Position numbers and translations under genes: made by a program
Source of the DNA: CAZHFW01 sp964531675
GTDB taxonomy: Bacteria > Planctomycetota > Phycisphaerae > Phycisphaerales > UBA1924
NCBI GenBank assembly: GCA_964531675.1
Contig: CAZHFW010000014.1
Location: forward strand, 1-64,000
DNA: 64,000 nucleotides
Direction of reading: 5' to 3'
Notes under the pieces: model-generated
Seen by the model: only the letters and a program-made list of their open reading frames with translations
Database searches by the model: none
What the model was told of the DNA's origin: nothing
In this document: piece after piece, positions 38,083 to 45,607 of the stretch
Numbering within the stretch: the first letter of the stretch is position 1
How the letters are laid out: each line of letters opens with the position of its first letter

Positions 38083-38697
38083 ATGGCCACCCAGGTGGGG
38101 ACCCATCCTCCGAGCAGGCCCTCTGATCCGTCGATCACGGCACTCATCCAGCGGATGAAGCAGGGCGACCGCGCCGCCGCCAGTGAGTTCGTGCTCGCCT
38201 ATGGCCCCCTGATCAGGGGTCGCTTCCGGAACCGGCTGCATCCGAAGATGCGGGGCTACTTCGACTCGCTTGATCTGGTCTCCACGGTCGCCCGCCGGCT
38301 GGACCAGTACATCGCCAGGCACGACGTCGCCTGCGATTCACCCGGACAGCTCTTCGGGCTGGTGTTCGACATCGCCCGAGCTTCCTGTGTCGACAAGGCC
38401 CGCGTGCTCTCCAGGCTCGAACGGGTCGAAGGACCCGACTCACACTTTGCCGATGCGCTGCGCTCCAAGCTCCGCGCCGGTGCTCAGGGAGGGTCCGAAG
38501 CGCCGTTCGAGCTTGACTCACTGATCCGGCGCATCCCCGATCAGGAGGACGTGGACCTGCTCCTGCTGTGGCTCGACAGCCGCACCTTCGACGAGATCGG
38601 CGCGAGCATGGGGCTGTCCGGCGACACCGTGAAGAAGCGCTGGTACAGGCTCCTGCCGGTTCTTCAGGGACTGGTGACCGAACTTGCCGAGGCGTAA
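38083..38697 (+). CDS. ECF-type sigma factor (Planctomycete family)
   Basis: A 204-residue sigma-70 family protein with region 2 at about residues 18-110 (LIQRMKQGDRAAASEFVLAY and DSLDLVSTVARRLDQY, in the positions of the core-binding helices) and region 4 at about 155-198 (LLLWLDSRTFDEIGASMGLSGDTVKKRWYRLLPVLQ). It lies 3 bp upstream of the kinase gene and must be co-expressed with it. The same gene partnership occurs at 26.9-30.2 kb in divergent orientation. A weak AGAAAG precedes the ATG. Confidence 0.88.
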   Translation: MATQVGTHPPSRPSDPSITALIQRMKQGDRAAASEFVLAYGPLIRGRFRNRLHPKMRGYFDSLDLVSTVARRLDQYIARHDVACDSPGQLFGLVFDIARASCVDKARVLSRLERVEGPDSHFADALRSKLRAGAQGGSEAPFELDSLIRRIPDQEDVDLLLLWLDSRTFDEIGASMGLSGDTVKKRWYRLLPVLQGLVTELAEA

Positions 38698-38700
38698 CCG

Positions 38701-40851
38701 ATGGTCACCGACTCTCGCTACGCCTTCGACGCTCCACCCCCGACACCCAGGCTGCGCTTTCTTGATCCGATTGACGACGACGCGCTCTCGGATCTGATCG
38801 CCGAGGATGCCCAGACCCTGCTCCGCGAACGCCGCCCGGTCGAGCTCTCCCGATACCTCAACGCGTGCGCGACGTTGCCCGAACATCGGGTCGCGTTGGA
38901 CACCGCGATCGAGATGACGCTCCAGTCGATGGTGCAGCAGAACCTCGGAGACCTCTCCGCCTGTGCAGCCATCCTGAGCCGCCGCCATCCCGAGCTGGCC
39001 GACCGCATCCGCATCGCGGCGGAGCTTTCGGCCGCGATGAACTCCACGACGCTCTTTCGTGTCATCTCGGAGTTCGTCGGTCCGCTCCCGCTTCCGAGCG
39101 ACTTCGGCCCGCCCATGACCGATGGCGTGCCCCGATATCAGCTCCTGGAACTTCTCGGTCGGGGCAGCGAAGGCGCGGTCTATCGGGCGGTGGACCGGCA
39201 GATGTCCGACCCGGCACGGCCCGCGTACGTCGCGGTGAAGATGCTGGCGGAGCGGAGCGCGGGCTCGCACCGCCGCCTGGCCCGGCACGACGAGGCCATC
39301 CGGGCCCGGCGTGTGAACCATCCCAACGTGGTCCGCGCGATCGATCGCGGGGTCTGGGACGAGACCTCTTACGCGGTGTTCGAGCTGGTCGAGGGGCGAC
39401 GCCTCGATGAGTTCCAGGGCGCCGCCAGAGCGACGCCCCGGCAGGCCGCGGAGATCGTGCGCGAGATCGCCATGGGCCTGCAGGCGATCCACTCGGCCGG
39501 CCTGATCCATTGCGATCTCAAGCCCACCAATGTGCTGATCGACACCCGCAACACCGCCCGCATCGCGGACTTCGGGCTGGCCCAGTACCTGATCAGCCCG
39601 GACCGGGCCGAGACCGCCGACCCGGTGCAGGAAGCCAGTCACGGATACGGCACGCTCGCGTTCGTCGCGCCGGAGCAGTTCCGCCGCACGCCCGGGTGCC
39701 TGGCGCCGCCCGCGGACATCTACGCGCTCGGTGGGCTGCTGTACTGGCTCCTCACGGGCCGCACGCCCAACGGCGCGACCGCCGAGCAGGCGCGGGCGAG
39801 GTTGAGCGCACCGACCGAAGCCGGGGATCCTGAACTGGACTTTTCCGGAGCTGCCGCGCCGGCCGACCTGAGAGCCATCTGCGCCCGTGCGCTGCGCTCA
39901 GATCCCGCGGCCCGCTATCCGTCCGCCGCGAACATGGCGGAGGATCTTCAGGCATTCCTGCACCTTCGGCCGCTGGAGTGGACGCGTCCGGCGTTGGGGC
40001 ATCGCCTCGGGCTGTTCGCGCGGCGTGAACCCCTCAAGCTTCTGGCTGCATTGGTCGCCTTGATGGCGGGGATCGTGTCGGTCAGCGCGATCACATGGTC
40101 GATCAACCAGAGCCGGGTGGTCAAACTCGAAGCCGACCTGGAGACCGCCAGGCAGCAGGCGCGGGCGCGTGAAGCCGAGACGATCGCGAACATCGAGGCC
40201 TCCAAACGCCGCGAGATCACCAATGCGATCGGTGAAGTCAAGCAGAAGTTCTTCAACGAAGATGTGAACTACAGCGAGGGCTGGCTTCCACTGGTCGCGG
40301 TCGTCGAGCAGCTCTCGGGCGCGGCATTCCAGGACAATGACACCGAAGATCTGGTCTGGAATCGGCGCCTGCGCGTGGTTGACCAGATGCTGGAGACCAC
40401 CGCGGCCCGGGGAGGTGTGGAGTCGATCGAGTACCTTCAGTACCGCACGCTCAAGGGCGTGTGGTGCCTCCAGAGCGGACTGACGACCGACGCCTTGCGC
40501 AATCTGCAGGGTGCGCTGGATGGCTATTCCACGATCTTGAATCCCTCCGACCCCTGGCTCAAGTATGTCCGCACGCTCCGCGATGCGGCGATCGCGTGTT
40601 CGATCCCCGCCGAACAGCTCCGCGCGGATCCCCGGGCCTACCTGGCGCTCCGCACTGATCTGGAGAACGCGTCGGTGGAGTTGTCGCGAGATCGCAACAA
40701 CGAGATCGGCCGGGCGCTGTGCCTCCGAGCGATCCTCTGGCTCACCGATCCGGAGAACGGCGGGCATCCGGGGCATTACGTGCGATTCTGGCGCGAGGCC
40801 GAGCAGGTCAGGTTCGCGCAGCCCAGGCCGCCCACGTCCCTGCTCCCCTGA
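38701..40851 (+). CDS. Membrane-anchored Ser/Thr protein kinase (non-RD)
   Basis: A 716-residue kinase. After about 145 N-terminal residues the kinase domain shows the glycine loop LLGRGSEGAVYRA (151-163), VAVK with Lys180, HCDLKPTN (270-277, Cys in place of the usual Arg of HRD) and DFGLAQ (290-295), with a GTLAFVAPEQF segment. The catalytic Asp is kept, so it is a non-RD kinase that may not need activation-loop phosphorylation. A transmembrane segment lies at about 445-465, followed by a coiled coil (about 470-510). The outer domain of about 200 residues has no clear TPR. It is paired with the sigma gene 3 bp upstream. Confidence 0.9.
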   Translation: MVTDSRYAFDAPPPTPRLRFLDPIDDDALSDLIAEDAQTLLRERRPVELSRYLNACATLPEHRVALDTAIEMTLQSMVQQNLGDLSACAAILSRRHPELADRIRIAAELSAAMNSTTLFRVISEFVGPLPLPSDFGPPMTDGVPRYQLLELLGRGSEGAVYRAVDRQMSDPARPAYVAVKMLAERSAGSHRRLARHDEAIRARRVNHPNVVRAIDRGVWDETSYAVFELVEGRRLDEFQGAARATPRQAAEIVREIAMGLQAIHSAGLIHCDLKPTNVLIDTRNTARIADFGLAQYLISPDRAETADPVQEASHGYGTLAFVAPEQFRRTPGCLAPPADIYALGGLLYWLLTGRTPNGATAEQARARLSAPTEAGDPELDFSGAAAPADLRAICARALRSDPAARYPSAANMAEDLQAFLHLRPLEWTRPALGHRLGLFARREPLKLLAALVALMAGIVSVSAITWSINQSRVVKLEADLETARQQARAREAETIANIEASKRREITNAIGEVKQKFFNEDVNYSEGWLPLVAVVEQLSGAAFQDNDTEDLVWNRRLRVVDQMLETTAARGGVESIEYLQYRTLKGVWCLQSGLTTDALRNLQGALDGYSTILNPSDPWLKYVRTLRDAAIACSIPAEQLRADPRAYLALRTDLENASVELSRDRNNEIGRALCLRAILWLTDPENGGHPGHYVRFWREAEQVRFAQPRPPTSLLP

Positions 40852-40852
40852 C

Positions 40853-41737
40853 CTACATCGCGCCGCCTTCGAAAACCACGCGCTGACGCTTGCGGGCGGG
40901 ATCGGGCACCGGCACCGCGCTGAGAAGGCTCTGGGTGTACTTGTGCTGGGGCGAGAAGAGGATCGCGTCCCGCGCGCCTTCCTCCACGATCTTGCCCTTG
41001 TACATCACCGCGATCCGCTTGCATACGTGCTGGATGACGGACATATCGTGCGAGATGAAGAGGTACGAGAGCCCGAACTCGGACTGCAGGTCCATGAGCA
41101 GGTTGATGATCTGGGCCTGGATCGAGACGTCCAGCGCGCTGGTCGGCTCGTCGCACACGATGAAACGCGGATTCAGGGCCAAGGCGCGGGCGATGCCGAT
41201 GCGCTGACGCTGCCCGCCTGAGAACTCGTGCGGGTAGCGATCCGCCGCCGCCTTGGGCATGCCGCAGCGGACCAGGAGTTCCTCGACGCGGCCGCGGAGC
41301 TGGTCCTTGTCGGTCACCAGCCCGTGCACGAGCAGGGGTTCGCCCAGGATGTTGACAATGCGCATCCGCGGATTGAGCGAGCCGCCCGGATCCTGGAAGA
41401 CGATCTGCATCTGGCTCCGCAGGCGCTTGAGGTCCGCGCCGGAAGCCTGGAAGACGTCCTTGCCCTCGAAGCGGACCGCGCCGCCTGAGTGCGGGATGAG
41501 CTGAAGGATCGCCCGGCCCACGGTGGTCTTGCCGCAACCGGACTCTCCCACCAGGCCGAGGGTCTCGCCCTTGGCCACCGAGAAGCTCACGCCGTCTACC
41601 GCCTTGACGGCGCCCGTGACCCGCTGGAGCACACCGGTCCGGACCGGGAAGTGCACGCGCAGGTCCTGGACCTCCAAGAGCGGCGTGGAGGGGGACGACG
41701 ACGAACTGGTCTGAGGCTCGGCAACAGCGGCTGGCAT
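40853..41737 (-). CDS. Oligopeptide/dipeptide ABC transporter ATPase (OppF/DppF-like), orphan
   Basis: A 294-residue ATPase of the peptide-importer class: Walker A GESGCGKTT, signature FSGGQRQRIGIARALALNP, Walker B FIVCDEPTSALD, H-loop ISHD and the C-terminal HKYTQSLLSAVPVPDP typical of OppF/DppF. Its partner ATPase, permeases and binding protein are not nearby. The start at 41737 is preferred to one 18 codons upstream because a TACCAT hexamer ends 7 nt before it and family homology begins about 20 residues in. It is convergent with the kinase gene with 1 bp between stop codons. Confidence 0.9.
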   Translation of the reverse strand: MPAAVAEPQTSSSSSPSTPLLEVQDLRVHFPVRTGVLQRVTGAVKAVDGVSFSVAKGETLGLVGESGCGKTTVGRAILQLIPHSGGAVRFEGKDVFQASGADLKRLRSQMQIVFQDPGGSLNPRMRIVNILGEPLLVHGLVTDKDQLRGRVEELLVRCGMPKAAADRYPHEFSGGQRQRIGIARALALNPRFIVCDEPTSALDVSIQAQIINLLMDLQSEFGLSYLFISHDMSVIQHVCKRIAVMYKGKIVEEGARDAILFSPQHKYTQSLLSAVPVPDPARKRQRVVFEGGAM

Positions 41738-41744
41738 CGGGCGG

Positions 41745-41750
41745 ATGGTA
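41745..41750 (-). promoter_or_regulatory. Candidate -10 box of the oppF-like gene (leaderless)
   Basis: TACCAT on the minus strand ends 7 nt before the ATG at 41737. No Shine-Dalgarno sequence is present. Confidence 0.4.
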
Positions 41751-41813
41751 CCGGCCCGAGGGATTCCCCGCGATGGCTTTCCAGCGCCCAAGCGGGTCGG
41801 GAACTTGCCCGCC

Positions 41814-41841
41814 TTGACCTTCGGGCCTCACCCGGTACCCT
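41814..41841 (+). promoter_or_regulatory. Promoter of tRNA-Phe
   Basis: TTGACC (41814-41819), a 16-nt spacer and TACCCT (41836-41841) form a sigma-70-like promoter about 75 nt before the tRNA. Confidence 0.5.
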
Positions 41842-41914
41842 TCCAGTCCATCCCCGAACGGACGGTCAAGAGCCGGCCCGATCGGACCGATGGCGTACGG
41901 CTGAAAAGCCGGGC

Positions 41915-41987
41915 GGGCACTTAGCTCAATTGGTAGAGCACAGCATTGAAAATGCTGGTGTTCCCGGTTCAAGTCCGGGAGTGCCCA
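41915..41987 (+). tRNA. tRNA-Phe (anticodon GAA)
   Basis: The 73-nt cloverleaf is complete. Acceptor arms GGGCACT and AGTGCCC pair over 7 bp, the D stem is GCTC/GAGC, the anticodon stem CAGCA/TGCTG encloses TTGAAAA with GAA at 41948-41950, and the T stem CCCGG/CCGGG encloses TTCAAGT. The discriminator is A and no CCA is encoded. It is not flanked by an integrase or by a visible repeat of its 3' end. Confidence 0.97.
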
Positions 41988-42159
41988 TTCGGAATCTGGT
42001 CGGGTCATCCCCTCCGATTCCAACCCTTCCATCGCGAACGACCAGCGGCCAACGCCGAGCCCTTGCAGGCCCGAGCGGGCTTTGTCGCGTCATCTCTGAC
42101 CCGCAAGGAACCTCGCTGCGGCGGTTGCGAAAGTCCCGGTGCCCCTCAAGCATCTCCGG

Positions 42160-43125
42160 ATGATGGCACCACTGCATTCCTCCAACTCACATCGGCCCGA
42201 CGCTGGCACTCATCGGCCCGACACCGGCAATCAGGCTGGCGTTCGCTCGCGTGGCCTTCTCCTTGCGGGCGCAGCACTGGCGGCCTCGGCTGCGCTGCTC
42301 CTTGGCGCGGGCCCCGGACAACCTTCCGAGGGCTACCCGAGCGTCTCGCGCCCTTCGGATCTCCGCGAACTCGGCTTTGCGGTCCGCGGGCGCATCGGTG
42401 AGCAGCTCGTCAAGCCGGGCGACAAGGTGAAGGCGGGCGACACGCTCATGCGTCTGGATGACGCGGTGCAGCGCGAAGTCGTCGCGATGTACGAGCTCGA
42501 GGCCAAGGACCTTTCCAAGATCAAGCAGGCCGAGGTCGCGCTCAAGTTCCGCGAGGACGATCTCCGCATCACCAAGGACTCCCTTGATCGCGGCGGCGCC
42601 GGCGCCAATGACCTGCGCGAATCGCAGTTCCGCCGGGACAGCGCTGAGATCGAGCTGGCCCAGGCCCAGCAGCAGCACGCGGTGAATCAGCAGATGCTCA
42701 AGCGCGAGCAGGCCAATCTGGCGCAGATGTCCATGACCGCGCCCTTCGAAGGAACGATCCTCGAGGTGAAGAAGCGCCCGGGCGAGATCGTGGAAGAGAA
42801 CACCCAGGTCCTGACCCTGGTGAACATCGACCCGCTCTGGCTCGACGTGAACATCCCCACCCGCGATGCCAGCAAGCTCAAGGTTGGCCAGAGCGCCTCG
42901 GTCCGCTGGGAAGACCTCGATCAGTCCGAAGCGCTCGTCGGGAAGGTGATCTTCATCTCTCCCTACGGCCATGGCGGCGCGCGTCAGATCCAGGTCCGCG
43001 TGGAAGTCCCCAATCCCAAGGCGGTCCCCTCGGGGCTCCATGGGGTGGTGAGCTTCGGCCCTGCGCCCGCCCAGGGGGGTGGCCAAACCGCCCCCAAGGC
43101 TGGATCGGACAAGCAGAACCCCTAA
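42160..43125 (+). CDS. HlyD-like periplasmic adaptor (export operon, arm 1)
   Basis: A 321-residue membrane-fusion-type protein. An N-terminal membrane anchor (about residues 31-50) is followed by a lipoyl half (GFAVRGRIGEQLVKPGDKVKAGD), a short helical hairpin rich in Glu/Gln/Ala (about 105-190), the second lipoyl half (MTAPFEGTILEVKKRPGEIVEENT) and a beta-barrel (WLDVNIPTRDASKLKVGQ). It resembles RND/ABC adaptors, but no RND pump or ABC ATPase is beside it. The start is uncertain: a GTG at 42139 and ATGs at 42160 and 42163 are all possible. It heads an operon with the following four genes. Confidence 0.85.
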   Translation: MMAPLHSSNSHRPDAGTHRPDTGNQAGVRSRGLLLAGAALAASAALLLGAGPGQPSEGYPSVSRPSDLRELGFAVRGRIGEQLVKPGDKVKAGDTLMRLDDAVQREVVAMYELEAKDLSKIKQAEVALKFREDDLRITKDSLDRGGAGANDLRESQFRRDSAEIELAQAQQQHAVNQQMLKREQANLAQMSMTAPFEGTILEVKKRPGEIVEENTQVLTLVNIDPLWLDVNIPTRDASKLKVGQSASVRWEDLDQSEALVGKVIFISPYGHGGARQIQVRVEVPNPKAVPSGLHGVVSFGPAPAQGGGQTAPKAGSDKQNP

Positions 43126-43199
43126 ACTGTCCCTCCCCTCCCCCAAACGCCGGCCGGCGGCCGTCCTTGGAGAGGATCCTTTGACCGGAGTATTCAGCA

Positions 43200-43511
43200 A
43201 TGTCCGAGCAGCAGCAGCAACAGATCCAGCTCCGCATCGACGAGTCGAAGATGACTTCGACCTACGCGAACACGATCCGGACCTCCACCACGCAGGACGA
43301 GGTGGTCCTGGACTTCGGCATGAACCTTCCGATGCAGGTCGAGAACAACCAGGCGGCCCTGCTGTTCTCCGTCGGCAGCCGCGTGATCATGAACTGGCCC
43401 GGCGCCAAGCGTCTGGCGATCAGCCTCTCGCAGGTGATCCGTCAGTACGAGGAGCGCAACGGCGAGATCCAGCTCCAGGGCGCTCGTCCCAATCCGCGTC
43501 TGAGCGAGTAA
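43200..43511 (+). CDS. DUF3467 protein
   Basis: A 103-residue protein of the DUF3467 family, recognised by the segments STYANTIRTSTTQDEVVLDFGM and ISLSQVIRQYEERNG. Members are small cytosolic proteins of unknown function, often found near membrane or secretion genes. A CGGAG lies about 11 nt before the ATG. It sits between two adaptor genes of the export operon. The hairpin after it is weak, so transcription may continue into the next gene. Confidence 0.85.
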   Translation: MSEQQQQQIQLRIDESKMTSTYANTIRTSTTQDEVVLDFGMNLPMQVENNQAALLFSVGSRVIMNWPGAKRLAISLSQVIRQYEERNGEIQLQGARPNPRLSE

Positions 43512-43521
43512 GTCTCGGCCT

Positions 43522-43552
43522 TCGCCCGAGGCTCGGGCGATCGCTCTTTGTC
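43522..43552 (+). terminator. Weak intrinsic terminator or attenuator
   Basis: An 8-bp stem (TCGCCCGA at 43522-43529 paired with 43533-43540, 3-nt loop) is followed by TCGCTCTTTGTC. The T-tract is interrupted, so partial read-through is likely. Confidence 0.4.
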
Positions 43553-43659
43553 ACACCCCGCACCGGGCGCGGTCTCCGCTTCCGTTGCGGTTTTCTTTTG
43601 ACCGGGCCGGACCCGGATCCGAGGTATCATGCCCGCCGGAGGCCGGTGAGGCAATCCAC

Positions 43660-45600
43660 ATGACGACGGCCCAGAGCCCCGGACAATCCGAACCTCTGCA
43701 ATCCGGAGCGCCGGTTCCCGGGACGCAGGCTGCGCCGGCGCCCCCACCCTTGCCTTCCGAGCTTCGCTCGTTCCTGACGTCGCTGATCGCGGCGCAGTGC
43801 TCGCTCGTCGGAGGTTCTGCCTCGGTCATCTGGCTCCTCCCGACCCCCGCGCGTCAGGGAGGCTTTGCGGTCCAGCACGTGAACCAGGAAGCGCCCAGCT
43901 CGCGCGGGCCGGTGGCGCTGCTCGGCCCGGTGCTCGAGAAGCTGGAGAGGATCGCGCAGGAGGCGCTTCGGGCTTCTCCGCCAGCCGCCAGCATCCAGTC
44001 CATCACGCTCCCCAAGCAGAGCGGGCTCTACGAACCCGACTTCACGCTGCGGGTGCTCGCGGTGCCGCTGGCGGCCGAGGGGCGGATCGAAGGCGTCAGC
44101 CTCGTCGTCCTGAGCGACCGCTGGCAAGGCAATCCCGCCGAAGCGCTCACCAAGGTCGCGCTGCTCAACGCGCGCTTTGAAACCTATCTCTGGCGGCAGC
44201 AGAGCATGCTCGAAGGGCACCAGAAGGCCCAGATGCGCGAGACGCTCGAGCTGCTCGACGCGGCCTTGCAAGCCCCCGACGCGGGCTCCATGGCCTCGGT
44301 GCTCTGCCATGAACTGCACCGCCGGTTCGGTTGCTCGCGTGTCGCGATCGGGTTGATCGACCAGGGACGTGTGCGCCTGCACGCGCTCAGCGGGTCGGAC
44401 AAGATCGATCAGAAGGGTCCCGCAGCGGAAGCGATCGAGGGCGCGTTCGAGGAATGCGCCGCCCAGGACACCGAGATTCAGCTCCCCCCGCCGCCGGAGG
44501 CGTTGATCGATCCGGGCGCCAAGCGGATCACGCGAGCGCACGAACAGCTCAGCGCCCGCTTCGGGCCCTCGGCGATGCTCAGCCTGCCTCTGCGGGTGGA
44601 GGGCGATCTGGCGGGCGTGGTGCTGCTCGAACGCTCCGCGGAAGAGCCCTTCCCCGCGGGATCGATCGGCTTGCTCAGGCTTGTCGCGGAGTTCATCGGG
44701 CCGGCGCTGCTCACCCGCCGCCTGGCCGATCGAGGAATCCTGCGCGTTGTGCGCGATCGCACGCTCGAGATCGGCGTGAGCCTGGTTGGACCCCGACACA
44801 CGGGGTTGAAGCTCATCGGCGCGACGATCCTCGCGGTGCTCGTGGGTTTGACGGTGATCCCGATCCCGAGCCGGGTTTCCGCCGCGGCGGAAGCCAAGGC
44901 GGCGACATCACGCACGATCGGCCCGCCTTTCTCTGGATACCTGTCCAAGGTCGCGGCCAAGCCGGGCGACATCGTCAAGGCGGGCGACCTCTTGGCGCTC
45001 ATGGACACACGCGACCTGGAGCTCCAGGCGGCGCAGTCGCAGTCCGAGCGTGACTCGCTGCTGGTGCAGCGCGACGATGCCCAGGCCCAGGGCGATCTGA
45101 CCAAGGTCCGTAACTTCAACGCGCAGGCCGATGAAGCGCAGGCCAAGCTCCAGCTCATCAAGGACCATCTGTCCCGCGCGGAAGTTCGCTCTCCGATCGA
45201 CGGCGTCGTGAGCCGTGGTGATCTGGACCCGTTCATCGGCGCCAAGATCGAGCCCACGCAGTCGCTGCTCGAAGTGACGACCCGAGAGCGGACGATCACG
45301 CTCCAGATCCCCGAGCGGGACATCGATCGCGCCAAAGTCGGGCAGGAAGGCTGGTTCGCGAGCCGGGCGCTGCCTGACCGCAAGATCCCGATCCGCGTGG
45401 TGCGGATCAACCCTGCTGCCGAAGTCGTGCGCGACGCCAACGTGTATCTGGCCGAGGCGGAGCTCGTCAGGCCCGAAGACGCCGAGATCCTGCGCGTGGG
45501 CATGACCGGCACCGCCAAGCTCCGTGACGGCTGGACCACCGGGCTCTTTGCGCTGCTCCGCCCGCTCACCGACGAGTTCCGCCTGCGTTACTGGTTCTGA
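43660..45600 (+). CDS. GAF-domain/HlyD adaptor fusion (export operon, arm 2)
   Basis: A 646-residue fusion. Residues about 30-175 and 195-350 look like two GAF-type sensory domains; the second (LLDAALQAPDAGSMASVLCHELHRRFGCSRVAIGLI) is the clearer. A transmembrane segment lies at about 382-402. The rest is a HlyD-like arm: first lipoyl half (GYLSKVAAKPGDIVKAGDL), a short hairpin, second lipoyl half (EVRSPIDGVVSRGDL) and a beta-barrel (RDIDRAKVGQEGWF). The GAF part would be cytosolic and the arm periplasmic, so export could respond to a small-molecule or redox signal. The ATG at 43660 is used; the frame is open 25 codons upstream. Confidence 0.85.
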   Translation: MTTAQSPGQSEPLQSGAPVPGTQAAPAPPPLPSELRSFLTSLIAAQCSLVGGSASVIWLLPTPARQGGFAVQHVNQEAPSSRGPVALLGPVLEKLERIAQEALRASPPAASIQSITLPKQSGLYEPDFTLRVLAVPLAAEGRIEGVSLVVLSDRWQGNPAEALTKVALLNARFETYLWRQQSMLEGHQKAQMRETLELLDAALQAPDAGSMASVLCHELHRRFGCSRVAIGLIDQGRVRLHALSGSDKIDQKGPAAEAIEGAFEECAAQDTEIQLPPPPEALIDPGAKRITRAHEQLSARFGPSAMLSLPLRVEGDLAGVVLLERSAEEPFPAGSIGLLRLVAEFIGPALLTRRLADRGILRVVRDRTLEIGVSLVGPRHTGLKLIGATILAVLVGLTVIPIPSRVSAAAEAKAATSRTIGPPFSGYLSKVAAKPGDIVKAGDLLALMDTRDLELQAAQSQSERDSLLVQRDDAQAQGDLTKVRNFNAQADEAQAKLQLIKDHLSRAEVRSPIDGVVSRGDLDPFIGAKIEPTQSLLEVTTRERTITLQIPERDIDRAKVGQEGWFASRALPDRKIPIRVVRINPAAEVVRDANVYLAEAELVRPEDAEILRVGMTGTAKLRDGWTTGLFALLRPLTDEFRLRYWF

Positions 45601-45607
45601 ACCACCC

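Noticed and set aside
40776..42032. A long minus-strand frame overlapping the oppF-like gene and the tRNA
   Set aside because: It spans the tRNA and is an out-of-frame shadow of the oppF-like gene, with an Arg/Pro/Gly-rich translation.
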